From Sphingomonas sp. 37zxx (GTDB lineage: Bacteria; Pseudomonadota; Alphaproteobacteria; Sphingomonadales; Sphingomonadaceae): a stretch of 64,000 nt of DNA. Location: assembly GCF_000786205.1 (NCBI RefSeq), contig NZ_JROH01000008.1:1-64000 (forward strand), given 5' to 3'. The position numbers and the translations under genes were made by a program. Of this stretch, positions 56,501-64,000 are shown piece after piece. The notes below the pieces were generated by a model. That model searched no databases, was not told where the DNA came from, and saw only the letters and a program-made list of their open reading frames with translations. Position 1 is the stretch's first letter; each line of letters begins with the position of its first letter.

Positions 56501-57062
56501 CCGGGCGGCTCCACGCATCAATCCCGGCCCAGCCATAGACGCGCAAGCCCCGCAACCGCCGCATCGCCGCCGCGTCGATCCCGCCCATCACCACCGCCGC
56601 GCCGGCAACACTGCGTAGCAACAGCCCCAGCCGAACCACACCAAGCCCCCGCGCACCGGGATGCGATCGTGTCGCAAACACTGGCGACACGAATACCGCA
56701 TCGGCCCCGGCGCGCCGTGCCGCCACTGCCTCGGCAAGGTTATGCACCGCGCATGTCTTCATGCCCCGCCTAGGTTGCCGACCGCGCGGGTTATGCACCC
56801 CCATCTCGCCGCGCATCGCCACCCCGCCGGCGCGTAGCAGCACCAGCCGCCGCCGCCGCGCCACCGTCAGCACCCGCGCGAACAACGCCCGCCTTTGGGT
56901 CAATGGCGTTGCGTAATGGCGAAACACGATGCCGCTGCCGCGTGGCAGCCGTTCGAGCGCAGTCCATAAGGCGTCGCCCATTCGCTCATCGGTCATCAGC
57001 CACGCCGTTGGAACAGCCAGGGTGCCGAAAGGCGGGTGGGGCAGGGGGTGGCGGCGCTGCAT
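56490..57062 (-). CDS. TenI/ThiE-like protein
   Basis: This 190-residue protein has part of the thiamine phosphate synthase/TenI fold: AVHNLAEAVAARRAGADAVF, SPVFATRSHPGARGLG and a VVMGGIDAAAM turn. The N-terminal QxRxK and the VNDR and HLGQxD active-site motifs of ThiE are not visible, so it may be a TenI-like enzyme or a diverged copy. The ATG at 57062 faces the divergent YggS gene 22 bases away. Confidence 0.7.
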   Translation of the reverse strand: MQRRHPLPHPPFGTLAVPTAWLMTDERMGDALWTALERLPRGSGIVFRHYATPLTQRRALFARVLTVARRRRLVLLRAGGVAMRGEMGVHNPRGRQPRRGMKTCAVHNLAEAVAARRAGADAVFVSPVFATRSHPGARGLGVVRLGLLLRSVAGAAVVMGGIDAAAMRRLRGLRVYGWAGIDAWSRPVSA

Positions 57063-57084
57063 CCCCCCGCCTATAGCCGCGACC

Positions 57085-57753
57085 ATGACCCCAGACGAAG
57101 CCCGTATCGCGCTAGCTGCCGTCCAGGCGCGCATCGCCAAGGCCGCAAGCACCGCCACCCGCGAGCCCGCCGACGTAACGCTGATCGCGGTATCGAAAAC
57201 GCACGACGCCGACGCGATCCGCCCGCTGATCGCCGCCGGCCAGCGCGCCTTCGGCGAAAACCGCGTGCAGGAGGCGCAGGGCAAATGGCCGGCGCTCCAG
57301 GCCGAAACCCCCGGCATCGCACTGCATCTGGTCGGGCAGCTTCAGTCGAACAAGGCCGATGAAGCGGTCGCGCTGTTCGATGCGATCCATTCGGTCGACC
57401 GCCCCTCGCTGGTGACCGCGCTTGCCAAGGCGATGGACAAGTCCGATCGCCGCCCCGCCTGCTTCGTCCAGGTGAATATCGGGGGCGAGCCGCAAAAGGG
57501 CGGCGTCGCCATCGCCGATCTGCCAGCGTTGCTCAACGCCGCGCGCGCTGCCGATCTGCCGCTGGCCGGGCTGATGGCGGTGCCCCCCTTCGACATCGAA
57601 GCCGCGCCTTTCTTCGCGCTGCTGGCCAAGCTCGCGCGCGACCACGGTCTGGTCGGCCTAAGCATGGGGATGTCGGGCGATTATGAAACCGCCGTCACGC
57701 TGGGGGCAACGCATGTCCGCGTCGGCAGCGCGCTATTTGGCCAGCGCGGCTGA
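57085..57753 (+). CDS. YggS-family PLP homeostasis protein
   Basis: This 222-residue protein binds PLP through Lys38 (LIAVSKTHDADAIRPLI) and has AFGENRVQEAQGKWPAL, HLVGQLQSNKADEAV and a terminal GMSGDYETAVTLGATHVRVGS. YggS/PROSC proteins buffer pyridoxal phosphate. The ATG at 57085 is preferred over the open frame to 56929. Confidence 0.92.
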   Translation: MTPDEARIALAAVQARIAKAASTATREPADVTLIAVSKTHDADAIRPLIAAGQRAFGENRVQEAQGKWPALQAETPGIALHLVGQLQSNKADEAVALFDAIHSVDRPSLVTALAKAMDKSDRRPACFVQVNIGGEPQKGGVAIADLPALLNAARAADLPLAGLMAVPPFDIEAAPFFALLAKLARDHGLVGLSMGMSGDYETAVTLGATHVRVGSALFGQRG

Positions 57754-57792
57754 ACTATCAGCCCTTACGCCTTTTCAACGAACGGAATTTCC

Positions 57793-58455
57793 ATGCGTTT
57801 CGATGCGATCCTCTTCGATTTTGACGGCGTGCTGCTCGAAAGCGAATATGCCGGCAACCGCCACCTCGCCGACTATCTGACCAATCTCGGCCATCCCACC
57901 ACCCCTGCCGATGCGATGGCGAACTTCATGGGGCTGTCGGGCAAGGACTTCCTCGCCAGGGTCGAGGATTATATCGGCCGCACCATCCCCGATGATTTCC
58001 ATGCCGCCCGCGCCGAAGAGGACGCCCGCGTCCTGCGCGAAGGATTGGCCGAAGTCGCCGGTGCCCGCGCTTTCCTGCGCTCGCTCCCCGCCGCCCTGCC
58101 GCGCGCGGTCGCCTCGTCGAGCTCGACGCACTGGATCCGCACCCATCTCGATCATCTCGGCGTCGCCGACATCTTCGGCGACCACCTTTATTCGGGCCGC
58201 GAACACGTATCGCGCGGCAAACCCGCCCCCGATCTATACCTCTACGCCGCCGCGCAGTTGGGCGTGCCGATCGATCGCTGCGTGATCCTGGAGGACTCCC
58301 CCGTCGGCGCAACCGGCGCGGTAGCTTCGGGCGCACACGTCATCGGCCTGCACGCCGGCGCCCATTGTCCGCCCGATCACGCCGAAACGCTGCGCGCGAT
58401 CGGCGTGCATGACGTCGCAGGCGATTTCGCTGAAGTCGCGCGGCTGGTGGGCTAG
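57793..58455 (+). CDS. HAD-superfamily phosphatase
   Basis: This 220-residue hydrolase has the HAD nucleophile box ILFDFDGVLLESE (Asp9, Asp11), ASSSSTHWIRTHL, GKPAPDLYLYAAAQLG (Lys) and VILEDSPVGATGAVASG (Asp). It is of the phosphoglycolate phosphatase-like subfamily I. The substrate is unknown. The stop TAG is part of the first hairpin repeat. Confidence 0.88.
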   Translation: MRFDAILFDFDGVLLESEYAGNRHLADYLTNLGHPTTPADAMANFMGLSGKDFLARVEDYIGRTIPDDFHAARAEEDARVLREGLAEVAGARAFLRSLPAALPRAVASSSSTHWIRTHLDHLGVADIFGDHLYSGREHVSRGKPAPDLYLYAAAQLGVPIDRCVILEDSPVGATGAVASGAHVIGLHAGAHCPPDHAETLRAIGVHDVAGDFAEVARLVG

Positions 58456-58530
58456 TGGATTGATTTTGACATTCGCATCCCGCCTGCGGCACGCTCTCGC
58501 TGCGAATGTCAAAATCATAAAATCCACTAG
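58452..58530. repeat. First unit of a twin hairpin repeat
   Basis: CTAGTGGATT pairs with AATCCACTAG (10 bp) and the inner GATTTTGACATTCGCA pairs with TGCGAATGTCAAAATC (16 bp), with a 4-base bulge on the right and a 23-base loop. The arms form a 26-bp stem overall. The TAG in CTAG is the stop codon of the HAD phosphatase. Confidence 0.85.
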
Positions 58531-58543
58531 AATCAAATAATTG

Positions 58544-58620
58544 CTAGTGGTCCTGGAGATCCTGACATTTGCTCCTGACTGAGCCGAAGGGGGTAGCAAA
58601 TGTCAGTATCGGACCACTAG
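58544..58620. repeat. Second unit of a twin hairpin repeat
   Basis: CTAGTGGTCC pairs with GGACCACTAG (10 bp) and CTGACATTTGCT pairs with AGCAAATGTCAG (12 bp), with small internal loops. It shares the CTAGTGG ends and a GACATTYGC core with the first unit, so the two are diverged copies 13 bases apart. Confidence 0.85.
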
Positions 58621-58643
58621 GATGCCGGTCGCCCGAACGCGCA

Positions 58644-59423
58644 TCAGCCCGGTTGCGCCGCCGATCCCGCCAGCAACCCGCCATCGATATGGATTTCGCT
58701 GCCGGTGATATAGCTGGCTTCGTCCGATGCCAGCGTAACCGCAATCGCCGCGACTTCTTCGGGCAAGCCGAATCGTTTCAGCGGCGTGTCGGCTACCAGC
58801 GCGGCGAGGCGTGTCGCTCGATCCGGCCCGGTGCCAAGCATCGGCTCCCAGATCGGCGTCAGGATCGCGGCGGGGTGGATTGAGTTGCAGCGTATCTGCC
58901 AGCCCTGTTGCGCGCAGTAGAGAGCGACCGATTTGCTGTGATTGCGGATGGCTGCCTTGGACGAGGCATAGGCCGCCGCCCCTGGAACGCCGACCAGCCC
59001 GGAACGCGACGAAATATTGATGATCGATCCGGTACCGTGCGCCTTCATCGCGCCGATCGCATAGCGACAGCCCATGAATGTGCCGTCCAGATTGACGCGA
59101 TGCACCGCTTGCCAATCGGCCAGACCCGCATGCTCGGGGTCATGCGCCACCGCGCCATGCTCGAAGCCGGTAACCCCGGCATTGTTCACCATCACGTCCA
59201 GCGCCGGGATGATGTCCGCCATCCGCCGCCAATCGGCTTCCTCGCGCACATCGAGCTTTTCGAACCGGCAGCCGATCGCGGTGGCGGCAGCCATCCCTGC
59301 ATCCACGTCGAGGTCGGTGACGATCACGATCGCGCCTTCGTCATGGAAGCGCGCGGCGATGGCACGGCCGATCCCCTGAGCCGCGCCAGTGATGACGCAC
59401 GTCTTATGTAACAGTCTTTGCAT
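58644..59423 (-). CDS. Short-chain dehydrogenase/reductase
   Basis: This 259-residue SDR has the glycine-rich NAD(P) box ([18 protein letters not shown]), NNAG ([11 protein letters not shown]), the catalytic serine in [10 protein letters not shown] and YxxxK ([10 protein letters not shown]). The C-terminal [15 protein letters not shown] is a family mark. The Asp in VTDLDVD suggests NAD preference. The ATG at 59423 has no clear ribosome site; a GTG at 59438 is an alternative. The substrate is unknown. Confidence 0.87.
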   Translation of the reverse strand: MQRLLHKTCVITGAAQGIGRAIAARFHDEGAIVIVTDLDVDAGMAAATAIGCRFEKLDVREEADWRRMADIIPALDVMVNNAGVTGFEHGAVAHDPEHAGLADWQAVHRVNLDGTFMGCRYAIGAMKAHGTGSIINISSRSGLVGVPGAAAYASSKAAIRNHSKSVALYCAQQGWQIRCNSIHPAAILTPIWEPMLGTGPDRATRLAALVADTPLKRFGLPEEVAAIAVTLASDEASYITGSEIHIDGGLLAGSAAQPG

Positions 59424-59585
59424 GATATTATCGAACACGAGTTCAGTCGGCGGATTACGCCGCGGGCGATGATGTGCCGCTGTCAGCGGGGACGCTGGAT
59501 CATCTTGCCTACTCCTCGATACCCATCGGTAATTCGCTATCGCGCACCGGGCAAGCAGGCGCGTGTCAGCCTGCCCCCCACCCCC

Positions 59586-60641
59586 TCACAATTGATGCCC
59601 GGTCCGATCGCGCTTGGTCGCGAGGTACCGCGCATTATGCGCGTTCGCCGGCAGCGCATGCGGCACCCGCTCGACCACCTCGACTCCCGCTGCCTCAAGC
59701 GCCGCTACCTTGGCCGGATTGTTGGTCAGCAGCCGGATCCGGTCCTGCTTGAGCAGTGTCAGCATCCGCGCTGCCACCCCGAAATCGCGCGCATCGACGG
59801 CAAAGCCCAACCGCGTATTGGCATCGACGGTGTCGAACCCCTGATCCTGCAGCGCATAGGCGCGCAACTTGTTGACCAGCCCGATCCCGCGCCCCTCCTG
59901 CCGCAAATACAGCAGGATTCCCCAGCCGTCCGCCACCATCGCGGCCAGCGCCGCATCCAGTTGCGGCCCACAATCGCATTTCAGGCTGCCCAGCACATCG
60001 CCGGTCAGGCATTCGCTGTGCAGCCGCACCAGCGGCGGGCGGCCATCGGGCGCACCGATCAGCAGCGCGACATGCTCGCCCGCTGCCTCGGGGGTGCGGA
60101 AGGCGACGATCTCGGCATCCTCGGCATGCGCGATCGGCAGCCGCGCGCGCGTGGCGATGGCCAGCCGCCCGGCATCCTCATGCGCGTCGATGTCGGCGAT
60201 CGACAGCGCCGGCTCGCCGCCCTCGATCACGAAGAACGCGGGCAATATCCCCGCGATCCGCGCCAGCCGCAGCGCCGCCGCCGCCGCATCGGCAACCGGC
60301 ACCGGGATCGCGCGGAACGGTCCCTTCATCGGTGTCGCCAGGTCGAATTGCGGATCGGCAAGCGCGGTCGCCGCCGCAAAATCGAGCCACGGTGCCCGCG
60401 CGACCAGGACCGGGGCGTCGGGCACGGCGGCATCGCGCTGGTTCGCCAGCTTCAGCGTCGCCGCACGCCCCGCCGACAGCAATACACCCGCCTGCGCCCC
60501 GGCATCGAACGTCGCCAGCCGCACCGGATCGGCGCTCTCGATCGCCAGCAGCGTCAGCGCGCCGCCGGTCCCGGCGATCGTCACGGGCCAGCCGCGCCGC
60601 ATCGCGTCGATCGCGCGCGCCGTTGCTTGCGGATCGCTCAA
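59586..60641 (-). CDS. ribA: GTP cyclohydrolase II with diverged N-terminal domain
   Basis: This protein of about 351 residues has a C-terminal GTP cyclohydrolase II domain: the zinc cysteines in HSECLTGDVLGSLKCDCGPQ, LYLRQEGRGIGLVNKLRAYA and GFDTVDANTRLGF. It opens GTP for riboflavin synthesis. The N-terminal part (about 160 residues) resembles a diverged DHBP synthase-type domain, but I do not see its catalytic motif. The likely start is a TTG at 60641 overlapping the xthA stop (TTGA); an in-frame ATG at 60602 is an alternative. Confidence 0.85.
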   Translation of the reverse strand: MSDPQATARAIDAMRRGWPVTIAGTGGALTLLAIESADPVRLATFDAGAQAGVLLSAGRAATLKLANQRDAAVPDAPVLVARAPWLDFAAATALADPQFDLATPMKGPFRAIPVPVADAAAAALRLARIAGILPAFFVIEGGEPALSIADIDAHEDAGRLAIATRARLPIAHAEDAEIVAFRTPEAAGEHVALLIGAPDGRPPLVRLHSECLTGDVLGSLKCDCGPQLDAALAAMVADGWGILLYLRQEGRGIGLVNKLRAYALQDQGFDTVDANTRLGFAVDARDFGVAARMLTLLKQDRIRLLTNNPAKVAALEAAGVEVVERVPHALPANAHNARYLATKRDRTGHQL

Positions 60642-61435
60642 AACGCGAACTCGGTGACGATCGGCACATGGTCCGACGGCTTCTCCCAGCCGCGGCAATC
60701 CTCGCCCACCGCATGCGCCACCGCGCGCGCGGCGACATCGCGCGATGCCCACATATGGTCCAGCCGCCGCCCGCGATCCGATGCCGCCCAATCCTTGGCG
60801 CGATAGCTCCACCAGGTGAACAGCCGCTCGGGGGCAGGAACGAAATGCCGCCCCAGATCGACCCAGTCATTCGCGGCCTGTAATCGCCCCAGCGCCTCGA
60901 TCTCGATCGGGGTATGGCTCACCACGTCGAGCAATTGCTTGTGGCTCCACACATCGCTTTCGAGCGGCGCGATGTTGAAATCGCCCACCAGCAAGGTCGG
61001 CGTTCCCGCCAGTCCTTCGGACCAGCGGGTCATCCGTTCGAGAAAATCGAGCTTCTGGCCAAATTTGGGGTTCATCTCGCGATCGGGCACGTCGCCGCCC
61101 GCCGGCACATAGACATTCTCGATCCGCAGCCCGTTGGGCAGCCGCACGCCGATATGCCGCGCCTCGCCATTGGCCTGCCAATCGAAGCGGTCATCCTCGA
61201 CCAGCGGGATTTTGCTCAGGATCGCGACACCGTGATGCATCCGCTGGCCGTGGACGACGATATGCTCATATCCCAGCGTGCGCAGCGGCGCGTGCGGGAA
61301 ATCGCCGTCGATCACCTTGGTTTCCTGCAAGCACAGGATGTCGGGGGCGGCGTCGCGCAGATATTGCTCGACGATCGCCATGCGAAATCGCACCGAATTG
61401 ATATTCCACGAAGCGATCTTGAGCGTGTCGGTCAT
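60638..61435 (-). CDS. xthA: Exodeoxyribonuclease III / AP endonuclease
   Basis: This 265-residue repair nuclease has the exonuclease III pattern: KIASWNINSVRFRM, DILCLQETKVID (catalytic Glu), LLVGDFNIAPLESDVW and a terminal GRRLDHMWAS and KPSDHVPIVTEF. It cuts at abasic sites. It overlaps ribA by 3-4 bases. Confidence 0.94.
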   Translation of the reverse strand: MTDTLKIASWNINSVRFRMAIVEQYLRDAAPDILCLQETKVIDGDFPHAPLRTLGYEHIVVHGQRMHHGVAILSKIPLVEDDRFDWQANGEARHIGVRLPNGLRIENVYVPAGGDVPDREMNPKFGQKLDFLERMTRWSEGLAGTPTLLVGDFNIAPLESDVWSHKQLLDVVSHTPIEIEALGRLQAANDWVDLGRHFVPAPERLFTWWSYRAKDWAASDRGRRLDHMWASRDVAARAVAHAVGEDCRGWEKPSDHVPIVTEFAF

Positions 61436-61510
61436 GCGCAGCGATGTAGCGGCGCTGCGGCGCTACCGCCAGACATGTCCTGACCGATGAACAGCCGCCC
61501 GTCGCACGGC

Positions 61511-61541
61511 CCGGAAACCGAAAGGCCCCCGCTCCGGGGGC
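61511..61541 (-). terminator. Intrinsic terminator after lolA
   Basis: On the minus strand GCCCCCG-GAG-CGGGGGC (61525-61541) is a perfect 7-bp stem followed by CCTTTCGGTTT. It lies in the 248-bp gap between lolA and xthA, about 140 bases after the lolA stop. The rest of the gap shows nothing else I can name. Confidence 0.6.
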
Positions 61542-61683
61542 ATGGAGCGAGGGCCAACCAGCGTTCGTCACGCAAGGCAAAGCTGGGTCCGATCCAGGCA
61601 ACAGGGGGGAAAATCCCGGAAAGTCCCGTGCTTTGCCCTTGCAGCTTTAGGGTCAGCCGCCTTGCCCCAGGATGAACAAAGTG

Positions 61684-62307
61684 TCAGCTTCGCCGTGCGC
61701 CCTTGCGTGGATCGTTGAAACGGAACGTTCCATCGGAAACCGGCACGTTGAAGCGCTGGTTCGACAACCGGATCGTCGTGCGGTTGTTCTGCGAATCCAG
61801 CGCGACCCAGCCTTGCAGCATCAGCCCCGAGGGTGCCGATGGCTGGCGCGAGAAGATCAGCGTGATCCTGCCATATTCGGGGCGCTTGGGATCATAGGCC
61901 TCGACACTCAGCACCGATGGATCATTGCCCGGCACGACCTTGGCATATTTGGCGATGTCGCGGCTGGGGTCGATCAGCACGCCCAGCGGCGAATCGCCGA
62001 TCGGCCAGCGCGATCGCTGCCCCACCGAATAATCGAGGAACCAGATCGCCTTGCCATCGCCGACGATCAGGATTGGCACGCCCTTTTCATATTGAAAGCG
62101 GATCTTGCCGGGCTTTTTCAGCGTCAGCGTGCCCGCCAGCACCTTGCCGTTGCGATCGGTCTGGGTGAAATCTGCGGTCATGCTTTCGGTGGCGCGCAGA
62201 TGCGCCTGTACCGCGGCAAGATCGCGCGAAGGGGCCTGCTGCGCCACGACGGCGACAGGGGCGACGATCGCCGCGGCAAGCGCGGCATAGGGGGCGAGTG
62301 CGATCAT
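61684..62307 (-). CDS. lolA: Outer-membrane lipoprotein carrier LolA
   Basis: This periplasmic carrier of about 207 residues moves lipoproteins to the outer membrane. It has a signal peptide (LAPYAALAAAIVAPVAVVA), ESMTADFTQTDRNGKVLAGTL, KPGKIRFQYEKGVPILIVGDG and a C-terminal RTTIRLSNQRFNVPVSDGTF. The ATG at 62307 with GGAG before it is used; ATG 62322 is also in frame. Confidence 0.9.
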   Translation of the reverse strand: MIALAPYAALAAAIVAPVAVVAQQAPSRDLAAVQAHLRATESMTADFTQTDRNGKVLAGTLTLKKPGKIRFQYEKGVPILIVGDGKAIWFLDYSVGQRSRWPIGDSPLGVLIDPSRDIAKYAKVVPGNDPSVLSVEAYDPKRPEYGRITLIFSRQPSAPSGLMLQGWVALDSQNNRTTIRLSNQRFNVPVSDGTFRFNDPRKGARRS

Positions 62308-62365
62308 GGGGCTCCAAAGCATGCAAACGGGGTAGAGGTTCCGCGATGAAGGCGGGGTGAACTGT

Positions 62366-62803
62366 TCAGGGCAGCGTGAGCGTGGCGGTTTCATCGCGGC
62401 GGATGTGCAGGTCGCACTGCCCGATTACGTCCATACCGATCAGCACATCGTGGTCGAAGCTTGCCAACAGCTCGAACGCCAGTAGCCCTTCTTCGAGCAC
62501 ATAGAGCCGCTGCGGATCGGACGATAGGCGCTGGTCGCCAGAATCGCCGGTCGGGAAGCCGATCCGCGCATTCACCTCGGCCGCCACGATGATGCCATTT
62601 GCGGTTCCCACACGACGCCGCCCCCGACGCTGCAACCCCAGCGTATCGATCACTCGCGGGTGAAAGGCCGAGCCGGTGGCTCCGGTGTCGAGCAGGCCGA
62701 CGGTGTGCAACGTCAGAAACGGATTAGGATCATCGGGCGCGCTCAAGATCACCACCGGCAGCAGCAATTGTCGCCGACTATGCCGCCATTCAATGGATGG
62801 CAT
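62366..62803 (-). CDS. Retropepsin-like aspartic protease
   Basis: This 145-residue protein has the retropepsin DTG box as LLDTGATGSAFHPRVIDTLG (Asp39) and a VLIGMDVIG flap-end motif, as in bacterial single-lobed aspartic proteases that dimerise. No signal or membrane segment is seen. The ATG at 62803 overlaps a small upstream ORF by 14 bases. The function is unknown. Confidence 0.8.
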   Translation of the reverse strand: MPSIEWRHSRRQLLLPVVILSAPDDPNPFLTLHTVGLLDTGATGSAFHPRVIDTLGLQRRGRRRVGTANGIIVAAEVNARIGFPTGDSGDQRLSSDPQRLYVLEEGLLAFELLASFDHDVLIGMDVIGQCDLHIRRDETATLTLP

Positions 62804-63101
62804 GGGCGTATATGCCGAACTCCACGGGTTCGTCGGTGACTTTCTGGATCGAATATATCCGGTCCTCAAAGCGAGCAGCACCCGCCAAGCCGGCTGCGCT
62901 GGCGGTGTCGAAGAACCCGATGACCTCGCCATCGCGCATCAGTGCGAAACGATCGCGTTGAGTGAGGAGATACTGCCCGAGCATCCGCTCGAACCGATCG
63001 AAATTAATCTCGATCTCACGCTGCTGACGTTCTTTGTCCAAGGCCGTTCTCCCAAGCGTGCGAATGCCTACCCGATCTTTGGTCGAAAGGGAATCGCTCA
63101 C
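62790..63101 (-). CDS. Small conserved partner of the retropepsin
   Basis: This 103-residue soluble protein (DRFERMLGQYLLTQRDRFAL, then FFDTASAAGLAGAARFEDRI and SIQKVTDEPVEFG) has no clear domain name. It overlaps ftsK by 4 bases and the retropepsin by 14 bases, so all three are coupled. It could be a substrate, inhibitor or activator of the protease. I have seen similar pairs in other bacteria, but cannot confirm the distribution here. Confidence 0.7.
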   Translation of the reverse strand: MSDSLSTKDRVGIRTLGRTALDKERQQREIEINFDRFERMLGQYLLTQRDRFALMRDGEVIGFFDTASAAGLAGAARFEDRIYSIQKVTDEPVEFGIYAHAIH

Positions 63102-64000
63102 GCCAGCGGCCGTCCCTCCTCGTCCATCTGCACTTCGCGGCGGCCGACATGGTCGGGCTTCGATACCAGCCCGTCCTTTTCCATCCGCTCGATCAGCCGA
63201 GCCGCCGAATTATAGCCGACGCGCAACTGGCGTTGAAGCCACGAGGTCGATGCCTTCTGGCTCTGTGCGACCAGCGCGATCGCATTGCGATACATCTGGT
63301 CTTCGGGGCTGTCGCCGCCTTCGGGTGCGCCGTCCATGCTGAAGCCGGCATCGTCGTCGGGCTCATTGGTCACCGCGTCGATATAATCGGGCTCGCCCTG
63401 CGCGCGCCAGAAATCGGCGACCGCCTGCACCTCGTCGTCGCTCACGAACGGGCCATGCACGCGGCTGATCTGCTTGCCATAGGGCATGTACAGCATGTCG
63501 CCCTTGCCCAGCAGTTGCTCGGCACCCTGTTCGCCCAAAATGGTGCGCGAATCGATTTTTGACGTCACGTGGAAGCTGATCCGCGTCGGCAGGTTCGCCT
63601 TGATCACGCCGGTGATGACGTCGACCGAGGGGCGCTGCGTCGCCATGATCAGGTGGATGCCCGCCGCGCGCGCCTTTTGCGCCAGCCGCTGAATCAGGAA
63701 TTCCACCTCCTTGCCGGCGGTCATCATCAGGTCGGCCAACTCGTCGACGATGATCACGATCTGCGGCAGCACCGACAGGTCGAGCGTTTCTTCCTCGTGC
63801 ACCGGGCGACCATTATCGTCGTAGCCCACCTGCACCTTGCGGCCCAGTTTCTGCCCCTTGGCTTTGGCCGCGCGCACCTTTTCGTTGAAGCTCGCCAGGC
63901 TGCGGACGTTGATGCTCGCCATCATGCGATAGCGATCCTCCATCTGCTCGACCGCCCATTTGAGCGCGCGCACCGCCTTGGGCGGATCGGTGACGACGTC
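63098..64000 (-). CDS. ftsK: DNA translocase FtsK, C-terminal part
   Basis: The frame is open to the right window edge, so only the last 300 codons are seen. It has Walker B (QIVIIVDELADLMMTAGKEVE), RAAGIHLIMATQRPSVDVIT and SKIDSRTILGEQGAEQLLGKGD of the motor, and the C-terminal gamma winged helix (STSWLQRQLRVGYNSAARLIERME) that recognises KOPS sites. FtsK pumps DNA at the septum. The Walker A and membrane domain lie outside the window. Confidence 0.94.
   Translation of the reverse strand, partial: DVVTDPPKAVRALKWAVEQMEDRYRMMASINVRSLASFNEKVRAAKAKGQKLGRKVQVGYDDNGRPVHEEETLDLSVLPQIVIIVDELADLMMTAGKEVEFLIQRLAQKARAAGIHLIMATQRPSVDVITGVIKANLPTRISFHVTSKIDSRTILGEQGAEQLLGKGDMLYMPYGKQISRVHGPFVSDDEVQAVADFWRAQGEPDYIDAVTNEPDDDAGFSMDGAPEGGDSPEDQMYRNAIALVAQSQKASTSWLQRQLRVGYNSAARLIERMEKDGLVSKPDHVGRREVQMDEEGRPLA

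Noticed and set aside
59418..60806. 462-codon plus-strand frame opposite ribA
   Set aside because: Arg/Gln/His-rich shadow; the opposite strand carries clear cyclohydrolase motifs.
61436..61683. Possible structured RNA between xthA and lolA
   Set aside because: Apart from the lolA terminator hairpin I see no promoter or conserved RNA pattern such as 6S, SRP or RNase P.
63555..63575. CACGTGGAA word in ftsK resembling parS
   Set aside because: Only the right half matches; the left half differs at four of five positions, and it is far from parAB.

Overview
The window looks like chromosomal DNA from a GC-rich alphaproteobacterium of the order Sphingomonadales, most likely Sphingomonas or a close relative. 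This rests on gene order and sequence style: rpmF-plsX-fabH-ihfA-merR, a ppsR|hemE origin region followed by hemJ, rho, mnmE, mnmG, rsmG, parA and parB, a DUF3576-leuS-lptE-holA run, clusters of GANTC (CcrM-type) sites, and dispersed hairpin repeats. I could not run a database search, so the genus is an inference.

Layout. 1-1.8 kb is accessory DNA with visibly lower GC: a HigB/HigA-type toxin-antitoxin pair and a 5'-truncated tyrosine recombinase. 2.0-6.7 kb: Rad3-type helicase, SixA-type phosphatase and ABC1 kinase. 6.7-9.7 kb (minus): rpmF, plsX, fabH, ihfA and a MerR regulator, linking ribosomes, fatty acid/phospholipid start and nucleoid structure. 9.9-20.3 kb: mixed housekeeping (MAPEG, MBL hydrolase, PabB-PabC fusion, aspartate aminotransferase, MsrA, CsbD-like, DinB, DUF1489, MgtE, cyclophilin, LysR). 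20.3-22.8 kb: a terminator-ended leader or small RNA, then a CDC48/p97-type double AAA ATPase. 24.3-28.3 kb: a methyltransferase, then a tight type III polyketide synthase-methyltransferase-flavoprotein cluster and msrB. 28.3-34.6 kb: PBP1-type peptidoglycan synthase, metallopeptidase, YcgN-like, SCO1, ankyrin, MmcB and SleB-like genes.

34.3-50.1 kb is the origin and partition region. The minus-strand genes (hpf-ptsN-thioesterase-DUF1491 and ppsR-maf-aroE-coaE-dnaQ) point away from a 288-bp gap with DnaA boxes, a GANTC cluster and an AT-rich edge next to hemE, which I call candidate oriC. To the right, hemE, hemJ, rho, mnmE, mnmG, rsmG, parA and parB read the other way, with two parS palindromes: one between mnmE and mnmG, and one inside the rsmG coding sequence.

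50.1-54.7 kb (minus): DUF3576 lipoprotein, leuS, lptE and holA. leuS carries an in-frame palindromic insertion in its editing domain. 54.8-64 kb: an outer-membrane barrel candidate, alpha/beta hydrolase, TenI-like protein, YggS, HAD phosphatase, a twin-hairpin repeat, SDR dehydrogenase, RibA, XthA, LolA, a retropepsin-like protease with a small partner, and the C-terminal part of FtsK, which runs off the right edge.

I saw no rRNA, tRNA, CRISPR array or intact insertion sequence. No gene-free gap exceeds 300 bases.
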